In this document: in pieces, positions 40,159 through 48,996 of the stretch
Layout of the letters: each line of letters begins with the position of its first letter
Position numbering within the stretch: the first letter of the stretch is position 1
NCBI GenBank assembly: GCA_040382935.1
Contig: JBEIEP010000003.1
Span: forward strand, 62,001-126,000
Direction of reading: 5' to 3'
DNA: 64,000 nt
Source of the DNA: JALQUL01 sp040382935
GTDB taxonomy: Bacteria > Pseudomonadota > Gammaproteobacteria > Burkholderiales > Burkholderiaceae_C
Position numbers and translations under genes: made by a program
Notes under the pieces: model-generated
What the model was told of the DNA's origin: nothing
The model's input: the letters and a program-made list of their open reading frames with translations, nothing else
Databases searched by the model: none

Positions 40159-41088
40159 ATGCAAAAACTGTTGCAACTGGCGCGATGGATCACCATTGTT
40201 TCTTTATCCATGACCACCCTGCATCCCGCATGGGCTGCAGACAAAATCAATGTCACCACCAGCTTTAGCATCCTGGGTGATTGGGTGCGCGTGGTAGGGG
40301 CCGAGCGCGTGGTGGTCACCGATCTGGTGGGCCCCGACCAAGACGCCCACGTGTTTCAGCCCAAGCCCACGGATGCCAAACGCATCCTGGCATCCCAATT
40401 GGTGGTCATCAACGGTTTGGGGTTTGAGCCCTGGATGAAAAAACTCATGGCGTCTGCCGGCTACAAAGGTGCCAGTGTGCAGGCCTCGCAAGGCATTAAG
40501 CCCATGAAGATGCAGGGCCATCACAGTCACGGTGCAGCGGGTGGCAACGACCATGCCGACGCGGACCCGCACGCCTGGCAAGACCTAGGCCACGCTATGC
40601 AGTACGTGACCAACATTGCACAAGCCCTAAGCCAAGTGGACCCTGCTGGCGCAAACCTCTACCAAGCCAACGCCCGCCGTTACAACCAAGAGTTGCAGGC
40701 ACTTGATGACTGGGCCAAACAACAAATCGCCACCATTGCCCCCGCCAAACGCAAAGTCATTACCTCGCACGACGCCTTTGGTTACCTGGCCGCCCGTTAC
40801 GGCATTCAGTTCTTCGCCCCCCAGGGCCTTAACACCGAGGCCGACGCCACCGCCAAAGACGTGGCCAAGTTGATTCGCCAAATCAAAAAGGACAACATCA
40901 AAGCCGTGTTTGTAGAGAACATGAGCAACCCAAAACTGGTCACCCAACTGGCCAAAGACACTGGCGTCACCCTAGGCAAACCCCTGTACGCCGACGCCTT
41001 GTCCGCCCCTAACCAACCCGGCGCCACCTACCTGGCCATGATGCGCCACAACATCACTGAGTTGGTGGCGGGGATGGCTAAGAATTGA
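40159..41088 (+). CDS. znuA: zinc ABC transporter substrate-binding protein ZnuA-like
   Basis: A 309-residue periplasmic protein with a signal peptide (cleaved near AWAA, residue 28). It has the cluster A-I fold: VTTSFSILGDWVRVV, DQDAHVFQPKPTDAK (His ligand), then a His/Asp-rich loop HHSHGAAGGNDHADADPHAW as in zinc-specific members. ITSHDAFGYLAARYGIQF-like sequence and KPLYADALS follow. The start at 40159 has AGAGG 6 bases upstream. The histidine loop favours zinc over manganese. It ends the importer operon. Confidence 0.92.
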   Translation: MQKLLQLARWITIVSLSMTTLHPAWAADKINVTTSFSILGDWVRVVGAERVVVTDLVGPDQDAHVFQPKPTDAKRILASQLVVINGLGFEPWMKKLMASAGYKGASVQASQGIKPMKMQGHHSHGAAGGNDHADADPHAWQDLGHAMQYVTNIAQALSQVDPAGANLYQANARRYNQELQALDDWAKQQIATIAPAKRKVITSHDAFGYLAARYGIQFFAPQGLNTEADATAKDVAKLIRQIKKDNIKAVFVENMSNPKLVTQLAKDTGVTLGKPLYADALSAPNQPGATYLAMMRHNITELVAGMAKN

Positions 41089-41141
41089 TATACCCGATTC
41101 CATCCAATTTTTTTGTTTTGTTGACAGGGATGCGCTACGAA

Positions 41142-42020
41142 TCATGGCGCGTCATCTACCCAAGGCAAACTCTCATAAAAATCCTGTACGGATTGGTAAA
41201 TATCGTTAAAGGGCGGCAGGGGACCTTCGATCTCATCAAGCATATCTGTGTAGCCCTTGGCCGCCATGGCTTTTATCTCAGGGTTTCGCATCGATTGGAC
41301 CTGGGCATGAATACCTCGGGCCCGGGCGGATGCGACCAAACACGCCAGTAGCGAAGACTTTTCTGTGGGGGTCCAGTTCTTTACGTGAGCCAAAAGCAAC
41401 GACAGGTCATAAACATCTTGGCGGCGATAGCGCTGGCGCATCGCCTGTTGCAGCAGGGCACGGAATTTCTCAGCCATGAGGTTGACCAAGCTATAGACCT
41501 GCAAGGGCTCACCATCGCTCAATTGGAGCACCTCCACATCAAGCACGGCCTCGTTGTAGCTGTAATCGATCTCCACCACGTTGGGTGACTGCTTTGCCAA
41601 CAACCTTTGCAAAGCGCGGGGATGGCTTCTGACTGCATAACCAACACTAAGGCCCAATGTGGGGAAGGTCTTGTCGGGGCCAGCTGGCATCAGCTTGGCA
41701 CGTTGAATCACGCACAGGGTGTCGTAATGGGTCTGGGCATTGGCATGTACCAGCTGTGCATCCAAAGCTACCAATAGCGCTTGCTCGTCGCCCGTTTCGT
41801 ACAAGGCACTGGTAGAAAAGTCGGCGTCCTTGGTAAAGCGGCTGCTGTGATAGCGCAGCGCCATCAGCAAGCCACCTTTCATGACCATCTTGCTTCTAAG
41901 CTCGGTCGAGGACGAGATGGCCACCAAAATGATGTGAATCGCCTCACGAAAACTTTTCTTGTCGGCAGGGGCTTTTGCCACCCAGGCCGTCAAGTCAGTC
42001 GCCACAATCAATTCACTCAT
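41142..42020 (-). CDS. abiEii: AbiEii-type nucleotidyltransferase toxin
   Basis: A 292-residue nucleotidyltransferase toxin of the AbiEii/AbiGii family. The key motif is VMKGGLLMALRYHSSRFTKD followed by ADF, giving KGG at 48-50 and the metal-binding Asp65/Asp67 pair. The later LVNLMAEKFRALLQQ and RRQDVYDLSLLL are also typical. In type IV systems it stalls growth after phage infection and is offset by AbiEi. The gene overlaps abiEi by 8 bases and is translated after it. All expected residues are present. Confidence 0.9.
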   Translation of the reverse strand: MSELIVATDLTAWVAKAPADKKSFREAIHIILVAISSSTELRSKMVMKGGLLMALRYHSSRFTKDADFSTSALYETGDEQALLVALDAQLVHANAQTHYDTLCVIQRAKLMPAGPDKTFPTLGLSVGYAVRSHPRALQRLLAKQSPNVVEIDYSYNEAVLDVEVLQLSDGEPLQVYSLVNLMAEKFRALLQQAMRQRYRRQDVYDLSLLLAHVKNWTPTEKSSLLACLVASARARGIHAQVQSMRNPEIKAMAAKGYTDMLDEIEGPLPPFNDIYQSVQDFYESLPWVDDAP

Positions 42021-42933
42021 TGTCGTCGCCTAGGCTGATCGACGGGACGTTAATCGACAACTGCCAACGCTTCGAAAACTTTGGTGTGTAGGCTTCATCG
42101 GGGTCAAGTTTTTGAGAGCCACCGCGTTGCGCAGACTTTTCCCATTCAGCAAACACCTCGTGCTCTAGTCCTCCCACCTCTGACAATAAAAAGCCCGCGC
42201 GCACTTTGTCTATCGCCAAACCATGCTGGTTGACCTCATCCACGATCAATTGAAGATAGCGCTTGCCCTCACGTCGGTATACATCGGCCACATGTTGCAT
42301 ACCCCCGCACAGCGAAGGTTCTCGAATCATTTCTATAAACACACGGCCTATCGTGGCAACCCGCAGGCTAGACCCCTCAACCAAGCGAAATGCACCCAAA
42401 TGAGAGCGCTCACGAAAATGAACATAGGTTTTACCAAAGCGCTCCAGCGTGGGCGGCAAAAGCTTAGGTAAACCGCAATCTAGGTAGGCTTGCAAACGGG
42501 TGCCCAAGTCTTTGGCCATGCGCGATTGCGCCTGCTCACGCCATTGCGTTCGCGTGGGGCGGGTCATGTACAAAACTTTGGAAAAACGGTCCGTTAGCCC
42601 GTGGTATTCCATGGCGCTAAGGTGGGACACATAGGCAAAGGGGTCCAGGCTGCACATCACACCAGCAGCACTTGCATCGCCATTGCCAAAAAGCAGGTAG
42701 CCCCTTGTTTGGGCAATCGGATCGATGGGGGTTAAAAGGCGCACCTCAGACAGCTTGCCACACAGGTCTGCCCACACCGTCTTTAGCTGTTTGGGTGGAA
42801 TCGCTAAACGATCCGCCCAAACGAAAACGTGCCTAGCCAATTCGTAAGCTGAAATGGCGGGCGCACGATGGGCTGCCAGTAATTTAGCGGCTTGGGGTAA
42901 GAGGCTAGCGGATTTTGGAGGTAGAATTGTCAT
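42013..42933 (-). CDS. abiEi: AbiEi-type antitoxin and autorepressor
   Basis: A 306-residue protein of the AbiEi family. The N-terminal winged helix region (about residues 20-95, ISAYELARHVFVWADRLAIP) is followed by the antitoxin domain with DPFAYVSHLSAMEYHGLTDR and STIGRVFIEMIREPSLCGG-like sequence (VATIGRVFIEMIREPSLCGG). AbiEi neutralises AbiEii and represses its own operon by binding inverted repeats. Two perfect long palindromes lie upstream. The ATG at 42933 is only two bases from the first of them. No ribosome site is visible, so the message may be nearly leaderless. Confidence 0.88.
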   Translation of the reverse strand: MTILPPKSASLLPQAAKLLAAHRAPAISAYELARHVFVWADRLAIPPKQLKTVWADLCGKLSEVRLLTPIDPIAQTRGYLLFGNGDASAAGVMCSLDPFAYVSHLSAMEYHGLTDRFSKVLYMTRPTRTQWREQAQSRMAKDLGTRLQAYLDCGLPKLLPPTLERFGKTYVHFRERSHLGAFRLVEGSSLRVATIGRVFIEMIREPSLCGGMQHVADVYRREGKRYLQLIVDEVNQHGLAIDKVRAGFLLSEVGGLEHEVFAEWEKSAQRGGSQKLDPDEAYTPKFSKRWQLSINVPSISLGDDNE

Positions 42934-42934
42934 T

Positions 42935-42983
42935 ATTAATAAGATTACAATGCGTCCTTAGGACGCATTGTAATCTTATTAAT
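42935..42983. promoter_or_regulatory. abiE operator palindrome 1 (49 nt, perfect)
   Basis: Twenty-four-base arms around a single T at 42959 are perfectly complementary. The core is AATGCGTCCT-T-AGGACGCATT. It begins two bases from the abiEi start codon and contains the predicted -10 element, so binding would block transcription. The same core, with one change per arm, recurs in palindrome 2. Confidence 0.8.
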
Positions 42984-43002
42984 CCTCGTAAATCAATTTC
43001 AA
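42973..43002 (-). promoter_or_regulatory. predicted abiE promoter
   Basis: On the minus strand TTGAAA (42997-43002) is followed after 18 bases by TAAGAT (42973-42978). The -10 element lies in the outer arm of palindrome 1. The match is moderate and the assignment is inference. Confidence 0.45.
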
Positions 43003-43040
43003 CGTTAATTTATTTTTTTGCATTTTGAAATTAACTTCAC

Positions 43041-43087
43041 TTGCCCTGTATAAAATGCATCCTGAGGATGCATTTTATACAGGGCAA
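43041..43087. promoter_or_regulatory. abiE operator palindrome 2 (47 nt, perfect)
   Basis: Twenty-three-base arms around G at 43064 are perfectly complementary, with the core AATGCATCCT-G-AGGATGCATT. Its centre is exactly 105 bp from that of palindrome 1. It also lies 33 bases beyond the stop of the SIR2 gene and could act as a terminator hairpin for it. Confidence 0.75.
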
Positions 43088-43119
43088 TGAACGTAAACTA
43101 CGTACGCTATATTAACGCC

Positions 43120-46100
43120 CTAATCTCTCCGACTGCGAAAGTAATTTTGCAGTGCTACATACCGGGCATCTTGCGAGAGGTTTGGGTTAGCCTGCACGAT
43201 CTCGTCCAAACATTGGCCCAACTCTTCAGGTGCCCACAGTTGGTTGTCAATCACTTTGGACAGAAGCTTCAGTGAGGCCTCCGGGTATAGCTTGCACAAA
43301 CCTGATTCGTGTAACTGGGGTACCACAGTTTGAAGGTGGTCAACCGGTTGTAACCAGTACTGCACCGCATCCATAGCCGCAGGGAACTCTCCACGCGCAG
43401 TGATTGCCAGTTTACTCAAGTCATTTGCAATGCGCGCCGTAGCCTTTTCCAGGGTCTTTGGCCAGATCTTTTGCCAGAACGGTTTGACACGGTGGTTCCA
43501 ATAGTTCTCACGTTGTTCAGCCGCACTGCCAAGTGCTCGCAAGAGTTGCCGTGCTGAAACTTCCAGCCCGTCTTTTGGCAGCGCTTTAATGGCCTCTTGA
43601 AACTCAACTGCGGTGTATCCGGCGGGCATATCTAACGCCGCGTAAGTCAGGAAACTTGCAAATTCTTGGCGGCAATCACCAAGATCGGCATAGTGGTTTG
43701 CGCTCCTTAAGAAATGATGCTTGAAGGCGGTCATCAAGGGTGGGTATAAGCGCGGTGATGTTAGGAAACCTTGCCAGAGGGCATTGGCCTCAATCGGGTT
43801 GCTCCAACTGAGTAAGGGCAAAAGGTGGTGTTTGGTCCAATCGGGGTCGCCACGGAAAAAAGCGATCAGATGTAAAGCCATGACCACCCGGCCATGGCGG
43901 AATCGCTCTACTTGCACATCACACAGCGAGGTAAATAGCGGCTTTAGATCGGCTGGCAGTTGGTCATTGTCGTTCGGGTTCCGCTTAAACCAAAGGTTGA
44001 TTAAAGCTTGCGTGATATGCCCAATCGGGTGATTGACGGCTGAGTCGGCTGGGTCGTAGGTTTTAGAGCCATCGTTGTGGATTCGCCGAGAGCCTGGGCC
44101 TAGTTCTAGCGGCAGACCCAATACTCGGCTGCTCAGGTGCAACAGGATCTCTTCATGGGCGCTAGTCGACGTGGAAGTGGACTTAATCCACCATGTGACC
44201 GCGTAGTCAACCTGCTGAAGCACAAGATCAGGCATGGTTTGCACCATCGGTGCAACGTATCGCCAGGAGAGTGACACCATGCCTGGCTCAGCCCACACCT
44301 GCAAAGCTTCGCGCCATCTGCCAGTGGGCCACTCACCTTTCTTTGCGAGATCACATAACGCAGACAAACCGTGAAAGAAGCGAGTGCGGCAAACTTCGGG
44401 CCAGGTATCTTCATTAAAGGGCCGCCGCTCCGGTGTAGGCTTGGTAAGCCACAGCACCAGATCCCGCCGCTTGCGGGGGGCAATATCGACTTGCCGAATG
44501 TCTTCAAAGTCCGGATCGCCACTGCCACTCATCCAGCTCGAGAACTCATTACGGTCGTTGGTCGCTAGTTTCCAATCTGGATAGGCAACAGAAATTTCTT
44601 CTAGGCGGGAAGCACTGGGTGCGTTCAGCTCGATACCCGACGAATGCAGCTTGGCAAGACGCAACCAGACATCACGGTCCGCATAGGTTTTCCTTAGATG
44701 TTCCTCAGAAACTGACAGGTATGTCTCGAGCGGTGGGCCTGCCAAGATGGTCGCTTCCAGTTGTTTCTGTGCGGCTCCGGATAAATGCATACCCTGTAGA
44801 ACGAACAGTCTGCACAACTCGCGCCTCGTATTTGAGGACCACAGCCAAGCAGCGTCATCAGCGAGTAGCCATTCCACCCATTGCACAGGCGCAATGCAAT
44901 CATCTTGGCTAGCCGCAAATAGGGCCAGGCGTTTAAAGCTTGGATATGGCACCTCAAACCAACTTTGCGCAATGCGTGTCGCGCGTGCCTTGTCGTTGCC
45001 GCAAACCGCTAACCAAGCATCGCGCAGCAACTCGATTAGGCTCACCCAGTCATTGAAACCACGGTTCTGCGAGTGTGGCGTGATCGAGGGCAGATACCAA
45101 TGAGAATGGTCGTCAGTGTCGGCATTCAACTCAGACAGCAGGTCTAATGCGTCACGCAACAGTTGCTGGAAGTCCTCTAAAAGGGATGGCAAAGCCGATA
45201 TCCACTCATCGGTTTTGACCGACTTTTGACGCAGGAATTCGTACACATTGTCTGCGGCTAGTTCCAACTCACATCTCACCAACTGCGTTACCCGCGTGGG
45301 TTCGTCAGTGCGGCCTGAATCAGCGCTGCTCGATCGAAATGCGTCTTTTAAGACCACTTTAGGTTGGAGTAACTGGCGCAGCTCCAAACGCAAAGTAGAG
45401 TTCAAACCATCTCGGTCAAGTCGGCGGCTCCAATCATACAAATTGAAGTCGAGTCGCGCCGATTTCACACGACCACGCAGCAACAGCTGCCACAAGGTGC
45501 GCATGGGTGGGCTAGGAATAGCCTTGGGTGCGTTTAAGCGGATGCCATCTAGCTCTGCGGTTGCATCCTTACGCTCGACAAGGTATTTCAGCGTGCTTTC
45601 GATCAACAACAGCCAGCGAGGGTGCAATTGCCCCCCTCGTTTCGCAATCCAGATAACCAGCCTAGGGTCATCCAGATGGCGCACCAACCAGCGGGCCAGT
45701 TGATGCATTACCTCATCCCAACCACCCTCGGAATTGCGGTTGGAAACCAGGCGCATTGGTGGTGCTAGGTCATAAGGTGCGGGTCTGTCAACAAGACTAA
45801 ACTGTAGTTTGTCATTTCTTTCTTCATGGGGCGGAACCCCAAAGCGGAGCAAATCGTCGCGGCCGAAATGCTCGTTTGTGGTAAAAGCTTCCAGAAGCCA
45901 CTCAAGCGACGGGGCTGGATTGAATTGGGCGAAGCGCCTTGCGGGCAAGCCCGATGGGTCAGACAAGGCCCAAAGCATCCGCTTGACGAAATCGTCTTGT
46001 TTTGTGCTGGCTTGTGGGCGTAATAAAGCGTATTGAGCAACGATGGCTTCTTTCCCTTGAACACCGTCGCGGTAGGTTATTGCCCAAGCATGCAGTGTTT

Positions 46101-46941
46101 GATGTAAATATGCATGGCGATTGTGCTCTCGGTAGAGAATGGGTGTCACTTTTCTTGACCGCCAGAAATCAGCTGATTCCTTTTCTCGGCCCCTTGAATA
46201 ACTCCCGAAGGCAAACATTTCCGACCGAACTTCGCCCGACTGACGATCGACCGCGAGTGCGTCCATCATGTAGCGTAGCACAGGGTCATTGATGCTGTAG
46301 CCGACGAAACAGACGCTGTAATTACGAAACAGTTCACTCACGAATCGTGAAGCCCAGCGCTCGGTGAGATAGGCGAGGCCAAAATCGCCGCTAGAAACAA
46401 CGAGTCGATTTAGGTCGGTCGATATGGGCTCAATGGCAATTAGACCGTGCAGATAGACCAAACCATCCCAGACATTTTTTGGTACTGGCAATAATGGCGC
46501 GCGGAACCTCTCAATAGGCAACGACTTTTCAGCGATTACCTCCTCGAACAGGCGATCAAAGTTTGTAGTGATGAGACGAGTTGGGCCTTTACGGCACTTG
46601 CTCAAAGTCAGTAGTGCCTCGTGGGTTTTGGTTGAATTCTTCGCAGTTATGTCTGGCTTGAGTATGCGGACCAGTTCCCCGCGCACGTGGTCCCTACCAC
46701 CAGCAACGCAGTCCTCAAGCAGGTTAACAGCGATATCGAATTGACCAGCCTTTAGCGCAGCTTCTTGTACCGCATCTGGCGTAACACCCAGACCTTCGTA
46801 AAGGCGGCGGACAAGTTCCTTGAAACCCGGCAAGCCAGCCGGATAAGAAATCCCCGCCCCGCAGAAAAACACTACCCGACCTTCTTCATGCGCCTGCAAG
46901 AGGGCATCGGGAATGTCAGGGCCGTTTGGGACGAATTGCAC
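43120..46941 (-). CDS. SIR2-domain anti-phage defence protein
   Basis: A 1273-residue protein with an N-terminal sirtuin-like NADase domain (about residues 15-290). Visible motifs are FFCGAGISYPAGLPGF (28-32 GAGIS), TTNFDRLFE (Asn127), VYLHGLI (His165) and VCFVGYSINDPVL. These match the catalytic and NAD-binding residues of defence-associated sirtuins. The remaining 980 residues are mostly helical, Trp- and Leu-rich and without a motif I can name; a DUF4020-like or DSR-type sensor region is possible. Such proteins deplete NAD+ when they sense phage. It starts at GTG 46941, the first possible start after a stop, with GAAAGG upstream. It is a single-gene unit beside abiE, between znuA and ssb. 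Confidence 0.82.
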   Translation of the reverse strand: MQFVPNGPDIPDALLQAHEEGRVVFFCGAGISYPAGLPGFKELVRRLYEGLGVTPDAVQEAALKAGQFDIAVNLLEDCVAGGRDHVRGELVRILKPDITAKNSTKTHEALLTLSKCRKGPTRLITTNFDRLFEEVIAEKSLPIERFRAPLLPVPKNVWDGLVYLHGLIAIEPISTDLNRLVVSSGDFGLAYLTERWASRFVSELFRNYSVCFVGYSINDPVLRYMMDALAVDRQSGEVRSEMFAFGSYSRGREKESADFWRSRKVTPILYREHNRHAYLHQTLHAWAITYRDGVQGKEAIVAQYALLRPQASTKQDDFVKRMLWALSDPSGLPARRFAQFNPAPSLEWLLEAFTTNEHFGRDDLLRFGVPPHEERNDKLQFSLVDRPAPYDLAPPMRLVSNRNSEGGWDEVMHQLARWLVRHLDDPRLVIWIAKRGGQLHPRWLLLIESTLKYLVERKDATAELDGIRLNAPKAIPSPPMRTLWQLLLRGRVKSARLDFNLYDWSRRLDRDGLNSTLRLELRQLLQPKVVLKDAFRSSSADSGRTDEPTRVTQLVRCELELAADNVYEFLRQKSVKTDEWISALPSLLEDFQQLLRDALDLLSELNADTDDHSHWYLPSITPHSQNRGFNDWVSLIELLRDAWLAVCGNDKARATRIAQSWFEVPYPSFKRLALFAASQDDCIAPVQWVEWLLADDAAWLWSSNTRRELCRLFVLQGMHLSGAAQKQLEATILAGPPLETYLSVSEEHLRKTYADRDVWLRLAKLHSSGIELNAPSASRLEEISVAYPDWKLATNDRNEFSSWMSGSGDPDFEDIRQVDIAPRKRRDLVLWLTKPTPERRPFNEDTWPEVCRTRFFHGLSALCDLAKKGEWPTGRWREALQVWAEPGMVSLSWRYVAPMVQTMPDLVLQQVDYAVTWWIKSTSTSTSAHEEILLHLSSRVLGLPLELGPGSRRIHNDGSKTYDPADSAVNHPIGHITQALINLWFKRNPNDNDQLPADLKPLFTSLCDVQVERFRHGRVVMALHLIAFFRGDPDWTKHHLLPLLSWSNPIEANALWQGFLTSPRLYPPLMTAFKHHFLRSANHYADLGDCRQEFASFLTYAALDMPAGYTAVEFQEAIKALPKDGLEVSARQLLRALGSAAEQRENYWNHRVKPFWQKIWPKTLEKATARIANDLSKLAITARGEFPAAMDAVQYWLQPVDHLQTVVPQLHESGLCKLYPEASLKLLSKVIDNQLWAPEELGQCLDEIVQANPNLSQDARYVALQNYFRSRRD

Positions 46942-47024
46942 GCTCTACGCGCCTTTCTAAAAATACGCGACGCCAGAAGATGATCTATACACCCGCCCCA
47001 AAAGGTGCCCGTCCGAAACCCGCC

Positions 47025-47498
47025 TTAAAACGGAATATCGTCATCCATGTCATCAAACCCCGTGCGGTTGGCACTTTGCGGCTGGCTGGCCGCTGGGGCT
47101 CTGGCGGGGCTGGGTTGAGTGCGTGCGGCGGGCTCGTAGCCTTGGGACTCACCGCCGCCCATGGCGCGGCCGCCTAGCATTTGCATGGCGTCGGCCCTGA
47201 TCTCGGTGGTGTAGCGGTCTTGGCCGTCTTTGTCTTGCCATTTACGGGTGCGCAAGCTGCCTTCTACGTAAACTTGCGAGCCTTTTTTCAGGTACTGCCC
47301 GGCAATCTCGGCCAGCTTGCCAAAAAAGGAGATGCGGTGCCATTCGGTGGCTTCACGCTTTTCGCCAGTGGCCTTGTCTTTCCAGGTGTCGGTGGTGGCC
47401 ACCGTAATGTTGGTGGCGGCGTCGCCGTTGGGCATGTAACGGGTTTCTGGGTCTTTGCCCAAGTTTCCGACGATGATGACTTTGTTCACTGAGGCCAT
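47025..47498 (-). CDS. ssb: single-stranded DNA-binding protein
   Basis: A 157-residue SSB that coats single-stranded DNA in replication and repair. The OB fold opens ASVNKVIIVGNLGKDPETRY and includes TEWHRISFFGKLAEIAGQYL and VYVEGSLRTRKWQDKDGQDR. The linker is Ala/Pro/Gln-rich, and the acidic tip MDDDIPF recruits partner proteins. The start at 47498 has GGAG 8 bases upstream. It sits downstream of the MFS gene's opposite end and borders the defence island. Confidence 0.97.
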   Translation of the reverse strand: MASVNKVIIVGNLGKDPETRYMPNGDAATNITVATTDTWKDKATGEKREATEWHRISFFGKLAEIAGQYLKKGSQVYVEGSLRTRKWQDKDGQDRYTTEIRADAMQMLGGRAMGGGESQGYEPAARTQPSPARAPAASQPQSANRTGFDDMDDDIPF

Positions 47499-47596
47499 GG
47501 GCTAATCTCCAAGGGTTTTGCGTAAAGGTGAAAGAAAAAAGTGAAGTGCCATTATCAGGCAAAAAAAAGCGCCAAAAATGCTTCCCAAAAATAAAA

Positions 47597-48805
47597 TTAT
47601 GGTTGTTTCGTTGCAAGAGGCAGTTGCGGCATACGCCACGCCACAACCAACCAAAGCACCATGAGTAAGCTGGTGCTCACAAACACGGCGCTAGTCCCAA
47701 AGGCTTGAGACACCCATCCACCCAAAGCGCCTCCCGCAAAAAAGCCCAAAGATTGCAAGGTGTTGTACACCCCCAAGGCTTTGCCACGCGCCGCCGCCGG
47801 GGCCAGTTTGGAAGTTAAGCTGGGTTGGCTGGCTTCTAGCACGTTAAACGCCATAAAAAACACCAACAGGCACAGCGCCAAGACGGGCAACGCGGGTAGC
47901 TGGGTGGTTGCCAAAAAGCCCAACTGCACCACGCCAAGCAGCGCAATGGCCCCCAGCAAAACACGGGCTTGGTGGCCGCGCCGCTCCAGTCTAAACAACA
48001 CGCCCATGGCCAAAAAAGACAACAACACCGTGGGCAAATACACCTGCCACTGGTCCGCTTTGGCCAGGCCTGCCTGCACCAATAAGCCGGGCACCACCAC
48101 CCACATGGCAATTTGTACGGCATGCAACACAAACACGCCAAAAAACAAGCGGGCCAATGCTGGGTGCCTGAACAGGGTGCCAAAGGAGCTGGCCTGAGGC
48201 GGTGCCACTTGTCGGGATGGCTCGGGTGGCACCCACCACAGCACCACGCCAATACCCAGTAGAGCCAATACCGCCGTTAGAGCAAAAATACCCATCAAGC
48301 CGATGTGGGCGGCCAGTACCGGGGCCAACACCATGGCCAGCGCAAACACCAGTCCAATGCTGGCACCCACCATGGCCATGCCTTTGGTGCGCACGGCATC
48401 GCGGGTTTGGTCGGCCAGCAGGGCCGTCACGGCCGCAGAAATCGCACCCGCACCCTGCACCGCACGCCCGATGAGCAAACCCGTCACGCTGTCGGCCAGG
48501 GCGGCAATTAAACTGCCCAGCGCAAACACCAACAGGCCTGCCACCATCACCGGTTTGCGACCCACGCGGTCCGACGCCATGCCCAGCGGCAGTTGCAGGC
48601 AGGCCTGCGTTAGGCCATACACACCCATGGCCAAACCCACCCAAGCCGCGTCATTGCCCCCTGCGTACTTTTGCGCCTCTAGGCTAAACACCGGCAGCAC
48701 CAAGAACAGGCCCAGCATACGCAATGCAAAGATGCTGGCCAGCGATACGCTAGCGCGTAGCTCTTGGGGCTGCATTTTGCTGTCGGGGTGGGAGAGGGTG
48801 GTCAT
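47597..48805 (-). CDS. MFS transporter
   Basis: A 402-residue inner-membrane protein with about twelve membrane segments and the major facilitator signature GMASDRVGRKPVMVAGLLVF after the second segment. Other marks are GRAVQGAGAISAAVTALLAD and GVYNTLQSLGFFAGGALGGW. It resembles the YajR-like/drug-efflux group; the substrate is unknown. An ATG at 48805 is chosen over an in-frame reading to 48913 that would run through the divergent promoter region of uvrA. The ssb-MFS-uvrA order recurs in Burkholderiales. Confidence 0.88.
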   Translation of the reverse strand: MTTLSHPDSKMQPQELRASVSLASIFALRMLGLFLVLPVFSLEAQKYAGGNDAAWVGLAMGVYGLTQACLQLPLGMASDRVGRKPVMVAGLLVFALGSLIAALADSVTGLLIGRAVQGAGAISAAVTALLADQTRDAVRTKGMAMVGASIGLVFALAMVLAPVLAAHIGLMGIFALTAVLALLGIGVVLWWVPPEPSRQVAPPQASSFGTLFRHPALARLFFGVFVLHAVQIAMWVVVPGLLVQAGLAKADQWQVYLPTVLLSFLAMGVLFRLERRGHQARVLLGAIALLGVVQLGFLATTQLPALPVLALCLLVFFMAFNVLEASQPSLTSKLAPAAARGKALGVYNTLQSLGFFAGGALGGWVSQAFGTSAVFVSTSLLMVLWLVVAWRMPQLPLATKQP

Positions 48806-48996
48806 GCGCTTTTTATCTATACAACAGCCGGTAGGGGTCTCCGGTGTTGACTGCGCAATTATCACCGCTTGCCGGAATCCAAGCCGCACATTTCTGGGTC
48901 CAAAATAAGCCACCTCCCCTTTGCTACGAATTGGCGCTCGTCAAAGCAAAGCCCAACCCGCTATGATGCTAGGTTGTCCATTTCCCAGCCTCCAAC

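Noticed and set aside
48914..48996. LexA (SOS) box ahead of uvrA
   Set aside because: I searched the divergent gap for CTG-N10-CAG-type palindromes and saw none convincing.
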